64,000 bases of DNA from JACDAN01 sp963801855. Lineage in GTDB: Bacteria > Actinomycetota > Thermoleophilia > Gaiellales > Gaiellaceae. Below, one piece after another: positions 35,340 to 43,880 of this stretch (position 1 is its first letter; every line of letters starts with the position of its first letter). The notes below the pieces were generated by a model. It saw only the letters and a list, made by a program, of their open reading frames with translations. It was not told the DNA's origin and did no database searches. Made by a program: the position numbers and the translations under genes. The stretch is taken from the NCBI GenBank assembly GCA_963801855.1, contig CAWDGK010000001.1, positions 186,001 through 250,000 of the forward strand, in the 5' to 3' direction.

Positions 35340-36704
35340 ATGAGCGGGCTGCCGAAGCGCTTCCCCGATCGCGTCGAGATCGCGTCCGTTCGCGCCGAGG
35401 CGGAGCCGCTCGAGGCCGGTCAGGAAGCGGACGAAACCCGGCGGGTCGCCGGCCGGGTGATGGCCCGGCGGGACATGGGGAAGCTTGTCTTCCTCGACCT
35501 CGTCGACCGGTCGGGCCGGCTCCAGCTCCTTTGCGCCGTCGAGCGCACGGGGCCGATCGACCTCGATCTCGGCGACATCGTCGGCGCCGAGGGCCGTCCT
35601 TCGAAGACGCGCCGCGGGGAGCCGTCACTCACCGTCGAGGAGCTCCACCTGCTCGCCAAGATCAAGCGGCCCCTGCCGGACACCCACCACGGGCTCAAGG
35701 ACGTGGAGGCGAGATACCGCCAGCGCTACCTCGACCTCGTGATGAGCGAGGAGACGCGACGCGATTTCGCGATCCGCAGCCGCGCGGTCACCGCGATCAG
35801 GGGCTGGCTCGACGACCGCGGCTTCCTCGAGGTCGAGACGCCGATCCTCCAACCGCGCTACGGCGGCGCGTTCGCCGACCCGTTCGTGACCCACTCGAAC
35901 GAGCTGGACGCCGACGTGTACCTCCGCATCGCGACCGAGCTCTACCTCAAGCGCCTGATCGTCGGCGGCCTCGACAAGGTCTACGAGCTCGCGAAAGACT
36001 TCCGCAACGAGAGCGTCTCGTACAAGAACTCCCCCGAGTTCACGATGCTCGAGTGGTACGAGGCCTATGCCGACTACCGCGACACGATGGAGCGGATCGA
36101 GCAGCTCGTACCCGCCGTGGCCGGCGAGGTGCTCGGAACCACGCGCGTCACCTTCCGTGGACACGACGTCGACCTCGCCGGCCCGTGGCAGCGGGTCAGG
36201 CTCCTCGATGCGCTCGAGTCCGAAGGGCTCTGGACGCGCGACGAGGAGGAGCTGCGCGCCCGCCTGGACGAGCGCAAGATCGATACCGCCGCCGACAAGG
36301 ACTGGGCGCAGCTCCTCGACCATGCGCTCAGCTCGTCGATCGAGCCGAAGCTGATCCAGCCGACGATCCTCCACGACTATCCCGTCGAGCTCTCCCCGTT
36401 CGCCCGCGCGACGGATGACGACCCGACGATCGTGGAGCGGTTCGAGTATTTCGTCGGCGGGATGGAGTTGGGGAACGCGTTCAGCGAGCTCAACGACTCC
36501 GACGAGCAGGCTGCGCGATTCGAAGCGCAATCGTCGCTCGTCGAAGGCGAGCCGGGCGACCCGGACTACGTCGAGGCGCTCTCGTACGGGATGCCGCCGA
36601 CGGGCGGGCTAGGCCTCGGAATCGACCGGCTTGCGATGGTGCTGGCCGGGAAGGACACGATCCGCGACGTCATCCTCTTCCCGGCGCTCAGGCGGCGCTC
36701 CTAG
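35340..36704 (+). CDS. lysS: Lysyl-tRNA synthetase, class II
   Basis: The 454-residue protein charges tRNA-Lys. It has an N-terminal OB-fold anticodon-binding domain (about 30-125, with VAGRVMARRDMGKLVFLDL), then the class II catalytic core with motif 1 around RGFLEVETPILQP, motif 2 in AKDFRNESVSYKNSPEFTMLEWYEAY and motif 3 in GLGLGIDRLAMVL near the end. It is about 40-50 residues shorter than E. coli LysS, mostly at the N-terminus. The ATG at 35340 is supported by the start of the OB domain. The 3' end overlaps a convergent gene by about 95 bp. Confidence 0.95.
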   Translation: MSGLPKRFPDRVEIASVRAEAEPLEAGQEADETRRVAGRVMARRDMGKLVFLDLVDRSGRLQLLCAVERTGPIDLDLGDIVGAEGRPSKTRRGEPSLTVEELHLLAKIKRPLPDTHHGLKDVEARYRQRYLDLVMSEETRRDFAIRSRAVTAIRGWLDDRGFLEVETPILQPRYGGAFADPFVTHSNELDADVYLRIATELYLKRLIVGGLDKVYELAKDFRNESVSYKNSPEFTMLEWYEAYADYRDTMERIEQLVPAVAGEVLGTTRVTFRGHDVDLAGPWQRVRLLDALESEGLWTRDEEELRARLDERKIDTAADKDWAQLLDHALSSSIEPKLIQPTILHDYPVELSPFARATDDDPTIVERFEYFVGGMELGNAFSELNDSDEQAARFEAQSSLVEGEPGDPDYVEALSYGMPPTGGLGLGIDRLAMVLAGKDTIRDVILFPALRRRS

Positions 36705-37352
36705 CATCGCGGCGGCCAGAGCGGAGGCGAGGACGATCAAGCCCGCGAGCTCGGCGCTCTCCTCCAGCCCCGCCCGAAGCGCATGGGGCAGCTCGACGCC
36801 GCGATCCTCGAGCCGCTTCGTGAGGATTCCGAAGGCCTCGAGGAGATAGCCGACGGCAAGGAGGGCGGCGCCCGCCAGGATCCCGCTCCGCGCCCGGCCC
36901 CCGAGCTCCTCGGCAAGCGACCATAGGAGCGCCGCGGCCGCCCCGAGGAGGGGGAGGTACAGGACGACCCAGAGCCTGGGGCCGACGTAGTCGGGAAAGG
37001 ACAGCGCCTCGCTCACGTCGTCGCCGAGGTTCTCGTGGATCTCGACGTAGTCGTCGAGCGCGAAGAAGACGAGCAGCGCGCCGAGTGCCCACGCGCGCCG
37101 CGGTCGCCTCGCGGATTGGGCGTAGATCAGCGTTGAGAGCCCGGCGGCGAGCGTTGCCATGGAGGCTGCCCACGACCAGACGTTCTGCTCGGCGCTCGCC
37201 TGAAGCTCCCCGATCCGGTCGTCGAGCGCAACGTGGTTGACGACATGCGCCAGCAGGAAGATGGTTCCCGTGATCCCCGCAAGCGCCCAGCCCAGGGAGA
37301 GCACTCGATCGGCGGCCCTCGCCCCCGTGCTCAACGACGGACGGCTCGACAT
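36609..37352 (-). CDS. Polytopic membrane protein with LDD/HE motif (paralogue A)
   Basis: The 247-residue protein has about six hydrophobic helices. The characteristic element is LLVFFALDDYVEIHENLGDDV, with Asp-Asp at 100-101 and His-Glu at 106-107 at a membrane edge, and later LEESAELAGLIVLASAL near residue 215. The divergent neighbour has the same elements in the same order and exactly the same length, so the two are paralogues. I do not recognise the family; the acidic and histidine residues could bind a metal. The last 30 residues lie over lysS and are charged, so the true end may be earlier if a base is wrong. Confidence 0.7.
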   Translation of the reverse strand: MSSRPSLSTGARAADRVLSLGWALAGITGTIFLLAHVVNHVALDDRIGELQASAEQNVWSWAASMATLAAGLSTLIYAQSARRPRRAWALGALLVFFALDDYVEIHENLGDDVSEALSFPDYVGPRLWVVLYLPLLGAAAALLWSLAEELGGRARSGILAGAALLAVGYLLEAFGILTKRLEDRGVELPHALRAGLEESAELAGLIVLASALAAAMLGAPPERREEDDVADRVLPGQHHRKPVDSEA

Positions 37353-37367
37353 GGTGAGAATGCGCCC

Positions 37368-38111
37368 GTGAAGGTCGAGGCGGAAGGGAGGACGAAGGCG
37401 GGATCCCCTCCCGAGGCGGCGCCGCAGAAGGTCGGCCGGCGCGCAGACAGGCTCGTCGAGGTGGGGGTCACCATCGCAGTCGCAACCGTAACGGCGCAAT
37501 CGGCGGCGCATCTGCTCGGAGTGCATGTGTACGACGACCGCTTCTTCCACATGAATGCGGACGACGAGCACGGCCTCCCGGCCTGGCTCGGAGCGTCCGC
37601 AACCTTCGCGGCGGCGTTCGGAGTGCTCATGCTCGCGCTGCTCCGGGCGACGATCGACCGGAAGCTCATCGCGCTCGCATGTCTGCTCGCGTTCTTCTCC
37701 CTCGACGACGCCGTCGCCATCCACGAGCGGATCGGCGAGAAGGTCGCCGGAGCCTTCGGCTACGGCGATATCGCCGAGCGCCTGGCCTGGCCCGCCGTGT
37801 TCCTTCCGCTCTTCCTCGCGGGCCTCGTGCTCCTCGTCTACGTCGGACGGCAGTTGCCGGTCCGGCTCGAGCGGCTTCTCCATTGGGGTGTCGGGTTGCT
37901 CGCCCTTGCCCTGGCGGCCGAAGCCGTCTCGTCCGTTCTCTACGCGTTCCTCGACGTCGAGCGTGGGAGCTGGCCCGACTCGCTCGAGGTCATCGTCGAG
38001 GAGGGAGCCGAGCTGGGGGCCTGGATGCTGATTGCGACCGCGCTCCTGGCCGGCGTCGTCGGGATCCTGGATGAGGATCGGGCCGACGGACGGCGAAAGC
38101 TCCCGGCGTGA
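37368..38111 (+). CDS. Polytopic membrane protein with LDD/HE motif (paralogue B)
   Basis: The 247-residue protein is the divergent paralogue of the previous gene. The shared motif is LLAFFSLDDAVAIHERIGEKV, with Asp-Asp at 113-114 and His-Glu at 119-120, and a late VIVEEGAELGAWMLIATAL helix. This copy has an additional HVYDDRFFHMNADDEHG stretch between the first two helices, with several His and Asp residues that could be exposed metal ligands. The start is taken as GTG at 37368, 15 bp from the start of paralogue A. Its stop overlaps the cytidylyltransferase GTG, linking it to sugar-nucleotide genes. Confidence 0.72.
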   Translation: MKVEAEGRTKAGSPPEAAPQKVGRRADRLVEVGVTIAVATVTAQSAAHLLGVHVYDDRFFHMNADDEHGLPAWLGASATFAAAFGVLMLALLRATIDRKLIALACLLAFFSLDDAVAIHERIGEKVAGAFGYGDIAERLAWPAVFLPLFLAGLVLLVYVGRQLPVRLERLLHWGVGLLALALAAEAVSSVLYAFLDVERGSWPDSLEVIVEEGAELGAWMLIATALLAGVVGILDEDRADGRRKLPA

Positions 38112-38884
38112 AGGCAGTGATCCTCGCCGGAGGCTTCGGGACTCGCATCAGCGAAGAGAGCGCGGTGCGCCCGAAGCCGATGGTCGAGATCGGCGGCAGG
38201 CCGATCCTGTGGCACATCCTCAAGATCTACTCCGCCCACGGGATCAACGACTTCGTGATCGCCGCGGGCTACAAGGGCTACATGATCAAGGAGTACTTCG
38301 CGAACTACTTCCTGCACGGCTCGGACGTGACGATCGATCTCGAGCGGAACGAGGTGACGACCCACGTGTCGAGCGCGGAGCCCTGGCGCATCACGATCGT
38401 CGACACCGGCGAGGAGACGATGACGGGCGGGAGGCTTCTCAGGCTGCGGGAGTACGTCGAGGGGGAGCGCTTCTGCCTGACCTACGGCGATTGCGTCGCC
38501 GACCTCGACGTGACCGCCGAGGTCGCGCTCCACGAGGCCTCGGGCGGAATGGCCACACTCACGGTCGTACAGCCGCCCGGCAGGTTCGGCGCCGTGAACC
38601 TCGATTCGGGCAGCGACCAGGTGACCGAGTACGCCGAGAAGCCGGCGGGGGACGGCGGTTGGGTCAACGGAGGGTTCTTCGTCGTCGAGCCCTCCGCCCT
38701 GGACTACATCGGCGGCGACGAGACGATGTGGGAGCACGAGCCGCTGGGGCGCCTCGCGGACGAGGGCAAGCTCTTCGCCTACCGCCATCGAGGCTTCTGG
38801 CACCCGATGGACACCCTCCGGGATCGCATGACGCTCGAGGAGATGTGGGCGGAGAAAAACGCGCCGTGGCGCGTTTGGCGCTAG
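38108..38884 (+). CDS. rfbF: Glucose-1-phosphate cytidylyltransferase
   Basis: The 258-residue protein makes CDP-glucose from CTP and glucose 1-phosphate. The N-terminal AVILAGGFGTRISEESAVRPKPMVEIGGRPILWHI is the RfbF form of the nucleotidyltransferase signature, and the protein keeps the RfbF-specific YFANYFLHGSDVTIDL and GFWHPMDTLRD segments. The length is typical. GTG at 38108 overlaps the upstream membrane-protein stop. Its last codon overlaps the convergent oxidoreductase by 4 bp. CDP-glucose normally feeds a 4,6-dehydratase, none of which is obvious in this window. Confidence 0.94.
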   Translation: MKAVILAGGFGTRISEESAVRPKPMVEIGGRPILWHILKIYSAHGINDFVIAAGYKGYMIKEYFANYFLHGSDVTIDLERNEVTTHVSSAEPWRITIVDTGEETMTGGRLLRLREYVEGERFCLTYGDCVADLDVTAEVALHEASGGMATLTVVQPPGRFGAVNLDSGSDQVTEYAEKPAGDGGWVNGGFFVVEPSALDYIGGDETMWEHEPLGRLADEGKLFAYRHRGFWHPMDTLRDRMTLEEMWAEKNAPWRVWR

Positions 38885-40185
38885 CCGCGCGCGGCGAAGT
38901 GCGCGTCTTGATCCGCACGTAGCCGGTCGATCAGCCGGCCCTCGGGGATCTCGACGTCGTCGTAGGTGAGCACCGAGTCCTTCGGGAGGTCGCGAACGAT
39001 GCGGCAATCCTCGGCGAGACCCAGAGGGAGGAGCCGCTCTGCGGCAGCGGTCTCGGCGTTCTCGGCGAGGCCGTAGGTCGAGTACCCGCCCAGGGAGTCC
39101 AGCGTCTGGCCGGCCTCGAGGTCGACCTTGGCGGCGGCCACGACGTCGACGACCGGGCCGCCCAGCGGAGCGATTGCGGCGTCCCCGAAGAGCGCCGCCC
39201 TCGCAACGGTGATCGGCACCTCGAAGTGGCAGAGATGCCAGGGCGTGTAGAAGCAGTAGAGCGGCCCCTCGCCCATCTTGTAGAGGTTGAGGTAGTGCTG
39301 CTGCGCCGGATCGTCGTGTGTTCCGAGAACGAACACTCCCGGGCTCGGCACGGCGCCCACCACGTAGTCGACGATTCCCGGTCCGTCCGTCAGCTCGTCC
39401 AGCGCGAAGAGATCGCGCGACTCGTCGATGTGGCGTGCCGCCCTCCACCGTCGGCCCGTGCATTCCGCGCTTCGCGACCCGCATGCCGGTCGCGTTCGCG
39501 ACGATCGCCTGCTCGAACGAGATCTTCGTCCCGTCGGCGAACGACGTGACCATGTGGGGGTTCTGGCCCCACTGCTTCGCGAAGCCCTCCTGCGTCGTCG
39601 GGTTCCGGTACGGGTCGTGGAGGCCCTTGATGTTTCCGCAGAGGACCGGCTGGACTCCGATGCTCTTGCACGAAGCGGAAGAGGTTCAGCTGGACACCGG
39701 GCTGGTCGCCGTCGGCGTTCGTGTAGACGACCCCGGCCGCCTGCGCCTTCTGGTTGAGGATCGGCCCGACGGTTCCGTCGAGCTCGGCGTTCATGAGGAT
39801 GACGTGCTTCCCGTGCTCGATCGCCGCCATGACGACACGGGCCCCGTTCTCGACTGCGCCCGTCACCTCGATCAGCGCGTCGATCGCGGAGGAGCCGGCC
39901 AGGAGCAGTCGGGTCGTCGGTGACGGCGTAGCGGCCCGCCGCGGCGGCTGCCTCGAGCTCGGCCTCGGAGCCGACCTCGTCGATCTCGTCCGCGCCGGCC
40001 TCCTCGTAGGCCCGGCGCGCCTTGGCGAGATCCCGGTTCGCGATCGCGACCAGGCGGATGCCCGGGACGGAACGCAGGATCTGCAGCGCGATGCCACGGC
40101 CCATGAAGCCGGCTCCGACCATCCCGACCCGGATCGGGTTGCCGGCCCGCGCGCGCTCGTCCAGGGCCCTGTCGACGATGATCAT
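38881..40185 (-). CDS. NAD(P)-dependent oxidoreductase with C-terminal SAF domain (three frame changes)
   Basis: The restored protein of about 434 residues has an N-terminal Rossmann domain (IRVGMVGAGFMGRGIALQIL) and later segments ALIEVTGAVENGARVV, HGKHVILMNAELDGTVGP and YTNADGDQPGVQLNLFRF, and ends with a SAF-like domain with LLPLGLAEDCRIVRDLPKD. This matches the group of predicted homoserine dehydrogenase-like oxidoreductases with a SAF domain (COG4091), of unknown substrate. Frame changes lie near 39900, 39668 and 39436; together they keep the overall frame. Its start overlaps the 3,5-epimerase stop by ATGA. In this setting a sugar-nucleotide substrate is likely. Confidence 0.82.
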   Translation of the reverse strand: MIIVDRALDERARAGNPIRVGMVGAGFMGRGIALQILRSVPGIRLVAIANRDLAKARRAYEEAGADEIDEVGSEAELEAAAAAGRYAVTDDPTAPGRLLRDRRADRGDGRSRERGPCRHGGDRAREARHPHERRARRNRRADPQPEGAGGRGRLHERRRRPARCPAEPLPLRARASESSRSSAETSRASTTRTGTRRRRRASRSSGARTPTWSRRSPTGRRSRSSRRSSRTRPACGSRSAECTGRRWRAARHIDESRDLFALDELTDGPGIVDYVVGAVPSPGVFVLGTHDDPAQQHYLNLYKMGEGPLYCFYTPWHLCHFEVPITVARAALFGDAAIAPLGGPVVDVVAAAKVDLEAGQTLDSLGGYSTYGLAENAETAAAERLLPLGLAEDCRIVRDLPKDSVLTYDDVEIPEGRLIDRLRADQDAHFAARG

Positions 40186-40715
40186 CCGTCGAAGTCCGGC
40201 CAGGCGGCGTCTTTCGGGGACACCAACGGGTTTGCGTCGTCGGGCCACCGATCCCGAATGCCGGGTCGTTCCAGCGGACGCCGCCTTCGGCTGACGGCGT
40301 GTAGAACTCGGAGACGAGGTAGTGGATCTCGCAGTCGGGCACGAGGGTCTGGAACCCGTGCGCGAAGCCCTCGGGGATGTAGAGCGCGCGGCGGTTCTCG
40401 GCGGTGAGGTCGACGCCGATCCACTGCTTGTAGGCGGGCGAGCTCTCGCCGCAGGTCGATGATCACGTCGTGGATCGCGCCCTGCGTGCAGCGGACGATC
40501 TTGACTTCCGCGTTCGGCGAGCGCTGGAAGTGCATGCCCCGAAGCGTCCCTTGCCGCGGGTTCCAGGAGGTGTTCGCCTGGACGATGCGGGTGTCGAGCC
40601 CGTGCTCGGCGAGCTCGTTCGCGCACCAGGTTCGCGCAAAGAAGCCGCGCTCGTCCTCTCGCCGCTCGAGGTCGATCACGTAGGCGCCGGGCAGCTCCGT
40701 CTCGGTGAAGATCAT
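40182..40715 (-). CDS. dTDP-4-dehydrorhamnose 3,5-epimerase-like protein (two frame changes)
   Basis: The protein of about 177 residues is of the RmlC/RfbC cupin family. Visible elements are PGAYVIDLERREDERGFFARTWC, QANTSWNPRQGTLRGMHFQRSPN (with the catalytic His in GMHFQ), IHDVIIDLR, then after a shift AYKQWIGVDLTAENRRALYIPEGFAHGFQTL and CEIHYLVSEFYTPSAEGGVRWNDPAFGI. The breaks, near 40450 (one extra base) and 40243 (one missing), cancel. The family normally epimerises C3 and C5 of a 4-keto-6-deoxy sugar nucleotide. The start overlaps the upstream SDR stop as ATGA. Confidence 0.88.
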   Translation of the reverse strand: MIFTETELPGAYVIDLERREDERGFFARTWCANELAEHGLDTRIVQANTSWNPRQGTLRGMHFQRSPNAEVKIVRCTQGAIHDVIIDLRRELARLQAVDRRRPHRREPPRALHPRGLRARVPDPRARLRDPLPRLRVLHAVSRRRRPLERPGIRDRWPDDANPLVSPKDAAWPDFDG

Positions 40716-41747
40716 GCCTCGGGCCGCCAGCGAAGCGTGTCGTCGACTCTGCCGCTCGTCGAGCAGGAGGCGTAGGCGCTTCAGCCGCGTGTAGCGGTCG
40801 CTCTCGAACTGCTCGAGCGTGAGGTCCGCGGCCCGATAGGCGTCGACGAGCTCCTGTGCGCCCGCGCGCGCCGTCCAGGTCAGCTCGAGGTCGGGAAAGG
40901 CCCGTCGCAGCTTCCCGAAGTCCACCTTGTAGCTGCGGGGATCGGGGTCGCCGGAGCCCGCGTACTCGATCTCCGAGCCGGGGACGGTCTCCTGGACGAT
41001 GTCTCCGAGCTGTCGTACCTGGTAGTTCTCGTCGTCGCGGCCGACGTTGAACGCCTCTCCGCGAATCAGATCCTCCGGCGCCTCGACGGCGGCGAGGGTC
41101 GCGCGGGAGATGTCCTCGATGTGGATGAGCGGTCGCCACGGGCTCCCGTCGCTCATGATCTTGACCTTGCCCGTCGCGTGGGCCCAGCCGACGAGGTTGT
41201 TGAGGACGAGATCGACCCGCAGGCGGGCGGAGACTCCGTACGCCGTCGCATTCCGCATCGAGACCGGTGCGAAATCCGGCCCGGCGAGCTCGGCCAAGCC
41301 CTCTTCGGAGCGGACCTTGGACTCGGCGTAGGCGGTCAGGGGCTTGAGCGGTGCGCTCTCGTCGACGGCGCCCTCGGACGACGCGCCGTACATGCTGCAG
41401 GACGAGGAGAAGACGAACCGGCGGACGCCGGCATCGCGGGCCGCGCGGGCGAGCGAGATCGTCGCGTCGACGTTGATCTCGCGCGTGAGCTCGGGGCTGA
41501 AGTCACCGATCGGGTCGTTCGAGAGGGCGGCGAGGTGAACGATCGCGTCGAACCCCGCGAGCTCCGTGGGAGTCACGTCGCGTACATCGATGTCGAGCGT
41601 CGAGAGCGACCGTGTCTGCGTGGCAGGGAGGTCGCAGTCCCGGTAGAGCAACGTGTCGAGCCCGACCACGTCGTGTCCGGCCTCCGAGAGGACACGCCCG
41701 CAGACCGAGCCGATGTAGCCGTGGCTGCCCGTCAGGAGGATCCTCAT
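40712..41747 (-). CDS. NAD-dependent epimerase/dehydratase (extended SDR; one frameshift near 40748)
   Basis: The protein of about 344 residues has the Rossmann motif MRILLTGSHGYIGSVCGRVL, the active-site region SSSCSMYGASSEGAVDE with the YAESK catalytic Tyr/Lys, and HIEDISRATLAAVEA of extended SDRs. In the raw frame it runs without a stop into the 3,5-epimerase; shifting one base near 40748 gives the ending VDDTLRWRPEA and a TGA that overlaps the next ATG, so a fusion is unlikely. Substrate is probably a CDP- or NDP-sugar from the neighbouring nucleotidyltransferases. Confidence 0.88.
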
Positions 41748-42412
41748 GCGCCGAGCAGGGCCCGGGCCCGCGAGAGAGCGTCATTGGTGCCGATGTCGAG
41801 CATGGTCCCGGGGAAGGGTACGGCTCGGACATGCCCCTTTCCTGCCAGCTCGCCGAAGAGGTGGCCGAGTTCCTCATGCCCGGCCAGGCCCGCCAGTGCG
41901 GACACGCGCGCGGCCGCACAGCCCCAGATCAGGTTGGTGTCCGGGGAATCCGGCTTCACGTCGACCGAGGAGACGCGGTCGCCCTCGAGCGTGACGACGT
42001 CGGATCGCTCCGGCTCGTCCGACTCGAAGACTCCGAGCGCGACCTCGGCCGCGTCGAGCGCCTGCACGAGCTGCGGGAAGCCGTCGGGCGGCTCCCAGAT
42101 CGTGTCCGGGAAGCCGAGCAGCACGATGGTTTTCGCCTCGAGGTCTTGCATCCCGAGCGCGAAGGAGGCCGCGGCCGACTCGGGCTCGCCGATGATCACC
42201 GTCGCTCCGCGGGCGCTTGCGTGGGCGGCCAGGTCGTCCTTGTCGGCGCGCGTCACCACTCTGATCTCATCAGGGCTCGCAGCCTCCATTCGCTCCAGCA
42301 GATAGTCCATGACGGGCCGTCCGCCGACCTCCAGCAATTCCTTCGAGTCTGGTGACGGCCGCAGCCGCGTGGCGCGACCGGCCGCGGGGACCACGCCGAC
42401 GACCCTGCTCAA
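41744..42412 (-). CDS. Sugar nucleotidyltransferase (NTP_transferase family)
   Basis: The 222-residue protein has the nucleotidyltransferase signature VVPAAGRATRLRPSPDSKELLEVGGRPVMDYLLERM and the metal/sugar segment LLGFPDTIWEPPDG, similar to glucose-1-phosphate thymidylyl- or uridylyltransferase-like proteins, but it lacks the long C-terminal part of RmlA. The start is TTG at 42412, overlapping the upstream gene's stop as TTGA. Base and sugar specificity cannot be assigned. Confidence 0.85.
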   Translation of the reverse strand: MSRVVGVVPAAGRATRLRPSPDSKELLEVGGRPVMDYLLERMEAASPDEIRVVTRADKDDLAAHASARGATVIIGEPESAAASFALGMQDLEAKTIVLLGFPDTIWEPPDGFPQLVQALDAAEVALGVFESDEPERSDVVTLEGDRVSSVDVKPDSPDTNLIWGCAAARVSALAGLAGHEELGHLFGELAGKGHVRAVPFPGTMLDIGTNDALSRARALLGA

Positions 42413-43857
42413 GCCTTCTTGAGGTAGAGCACGACGGGCCCGGAGACCGGAGGAGTGAGCGTGCGGACGGCGCCGCCCTGAGCACGGGCGTACCATCGCT
42501 TCCCCGAGGAGGGCTGGAACCACTCGACTCGGAAGGCCGCGCGCGCCGCACGAAGATCGACCGAGAAGGCGCCGGAGCGCGGCTGGTAGACGAGGTACTC
42601 CCAGCCGGGCACAGCCAGGCAGAAGCCGGTCGAGGCAAGATGCGGCAGCGGCCGGCTCGCGGCGAGGTTCATCCGCGAGGCGTAGTGCCTCGTGTGCCCC
42701 AGCGCCCACCGGATCGCCTCCCGGTTCCCGTCATCGTCCATCGGGTCCATGAAGATGGGGTTGTGACCGCGCGTGAACTGCGTCCAGGGGAAATGCGGGT
42801 CGCCGCAGATTCCGCAGTGGTGATCGGTGTCCGAGAGGTTCACCCGCTTGCCGTCGGCGACCGGCGGGTTGCGGACGAACGGAAAGCCGCCGGCGAGGGA
42901 GACCCAGTTGGCCGGGCTCGAGAGGAGCGTGTCGTTTCGGCCGTAGGGATTCTGGTACGTCATGCCCACTGGATGCTGCTTCGCCTTTCGCGCCTGATGC
43001 CGCTGAATGAGCCTGATCATGTGGAACTGCCACGCCGTGGAGAACGTGCCGCTCTCGTTGGCGATCTCGTACAGGACGTTGTCGAACCCGTTGACGGTGT
43101 CGACGACCTTGCGCACGTACCGTTCCTGGACGGCGAGCATGCGCGGATCGTTCAGCGTGTGGACCTCGGTGACGTGCTGGTCGCGATTCTTGTCCGCGTC
43201 GATCCCGTTGATGTTGTTCAGCGCATGGAACGGATGCGAGTTCGCACGGTACGGCTGCCGTTGGAACTGCTGGCTCCAGCCCTCGAAGAGCATCACGGAC
43301 ACGTAGATGTTCTTGCGGCGCGCCATCGAGACGCGTTGGCGCAGGCGGGCGAAGTACGCGGGGTTGAGACGCGTCAGGTCGAACTTCGGGCGGCCGTCGT
43401 GAGCGATGCCGGGGCCGGTGCGCAGCCAGGGCTGCGGGGCGACGAAGACATCCTTTCGGTCGCACTCCTGCCAGTGGGTGAGCTCGATCGTCCAGAGACG
43501 GAAGAAGTTGTGGTTGTAGCGCCGCAGCCGCTCGAGGTAGTTGGCGTAGTCGAAGGGCGCGGGACGGATCGGGAGGCAGTCGACTCGCCAGGTGTTCCCG
43601 CCGAGGAGGCTCCACCAGACGTGCGATCCGGTCAGGTACACGGCCTTTCCGCTTCCATCCGTGAAGTAGCGGGGATTCGAGGCGAGCCTGCGCAGCGGGC
43701 CGCGCTTCGCCCTGGGCTTGGGCTTCGCCGCCGGGCCCTTCGCCGCAGCCTGCTGCGAGGCGGCTGGAGTGGAGCCCCCGTCGCTCGACGCCACGGCAAA
43801 GCCGGCACTCGCGGCCGCCAGTGCCAGCACGAGAACGACCAAAGACCTTCGACCCAC
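42409..43857 (-). CDS. Secreted glycoside-hydrolase-like protein (TIM-barrel type)
   Basis: The 482-residue protein has a signal peptide (1-22), a Lys/Ala/Pro-rich linker and, from about residue 60, a glycosidase-like fold opening NPRYFTDGSGKAVYLTGSHVW. It includes NHNFFRLWTIE, a DNVLYEIANES motif where Glu is the expected acid/base, and a C-terminal beta domain (FSVDLRAARAAFRVEWFQPSSGKRW) like the collagen-binding-type domain found after DUF4038/GH140-like barrels. It starts the tightly overlapped operon with the nucleotide-sugar genes, so it probably acts on the same EPS. Confidence 0.75.
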   Translation of the reverse strand: MGRRSLVVLVLALAAASAGFAVASSDGGSTPAASQQAAAKGPAAKPKPRAKRGPLRRLASNPRYFTDGSGKAVYLTGSHVWWSLLGGNTWRVDCLPIRPAPFDYANYLERLRRYNHNFFRLWTIELTHWQECDRKDVFVAPQPWLRTGPGIAHDGRPKFDLTRLNPAYFARLRQRVSMARRKNIYVSVMLFEGWSQQFQRQPYRANSHPFHALNNINGIDADKNRDQHVTEVHTLNDPRMLAVQERYVRKVVDTVNGFDNVLYEIANESGTFSTAWQFHMIRLIQRHQARKAKQHPVGMTYQNPYGRNDTLLSSPANWVSLAGGFPFVRNPPVADGKRVNLSDTDHHCGICGDPHFPWTQFTRGHNPIFMDPMDDDGNREAIRWALGHTRHYASRMNLAASRPLPHLASTGFCLAVPGWEYLVYQPRSGAFSVDLRAARAAFRVEWFQPSSGKRWYARAQGGAVRTLTPPVSGPVVLYLKKA

Positions 43858-43871
43858 CCTCCTCAGAGGGT
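43856..43871. promoter_or_regulatory. Inverted repeat in the first divergent EPS promoter region
   Basis: ACCCTC-CTCA-GAGGGT is a perfect 6-bp inverted repeat spaced by four bases. It overlaps the start of the leftward glycosidase gene and lies 10 bp before the rightward glycosyltransferase ATG. It shares the CCCTC-N4-GAGGG arrangement with the site at 58214-58231. Confidence 0.4.
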
Positions 43872-43880
43872 AGACGAGAA

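Noticed and set aside
40182..41747. Apparent fusion of the SDR and the 3,5-epimerase
   Set aside because: A one-base correction near 40748 gives a normal SDR ending and an ATGA overlap with the epimerase start, the same junction type as in the rest of the operon.
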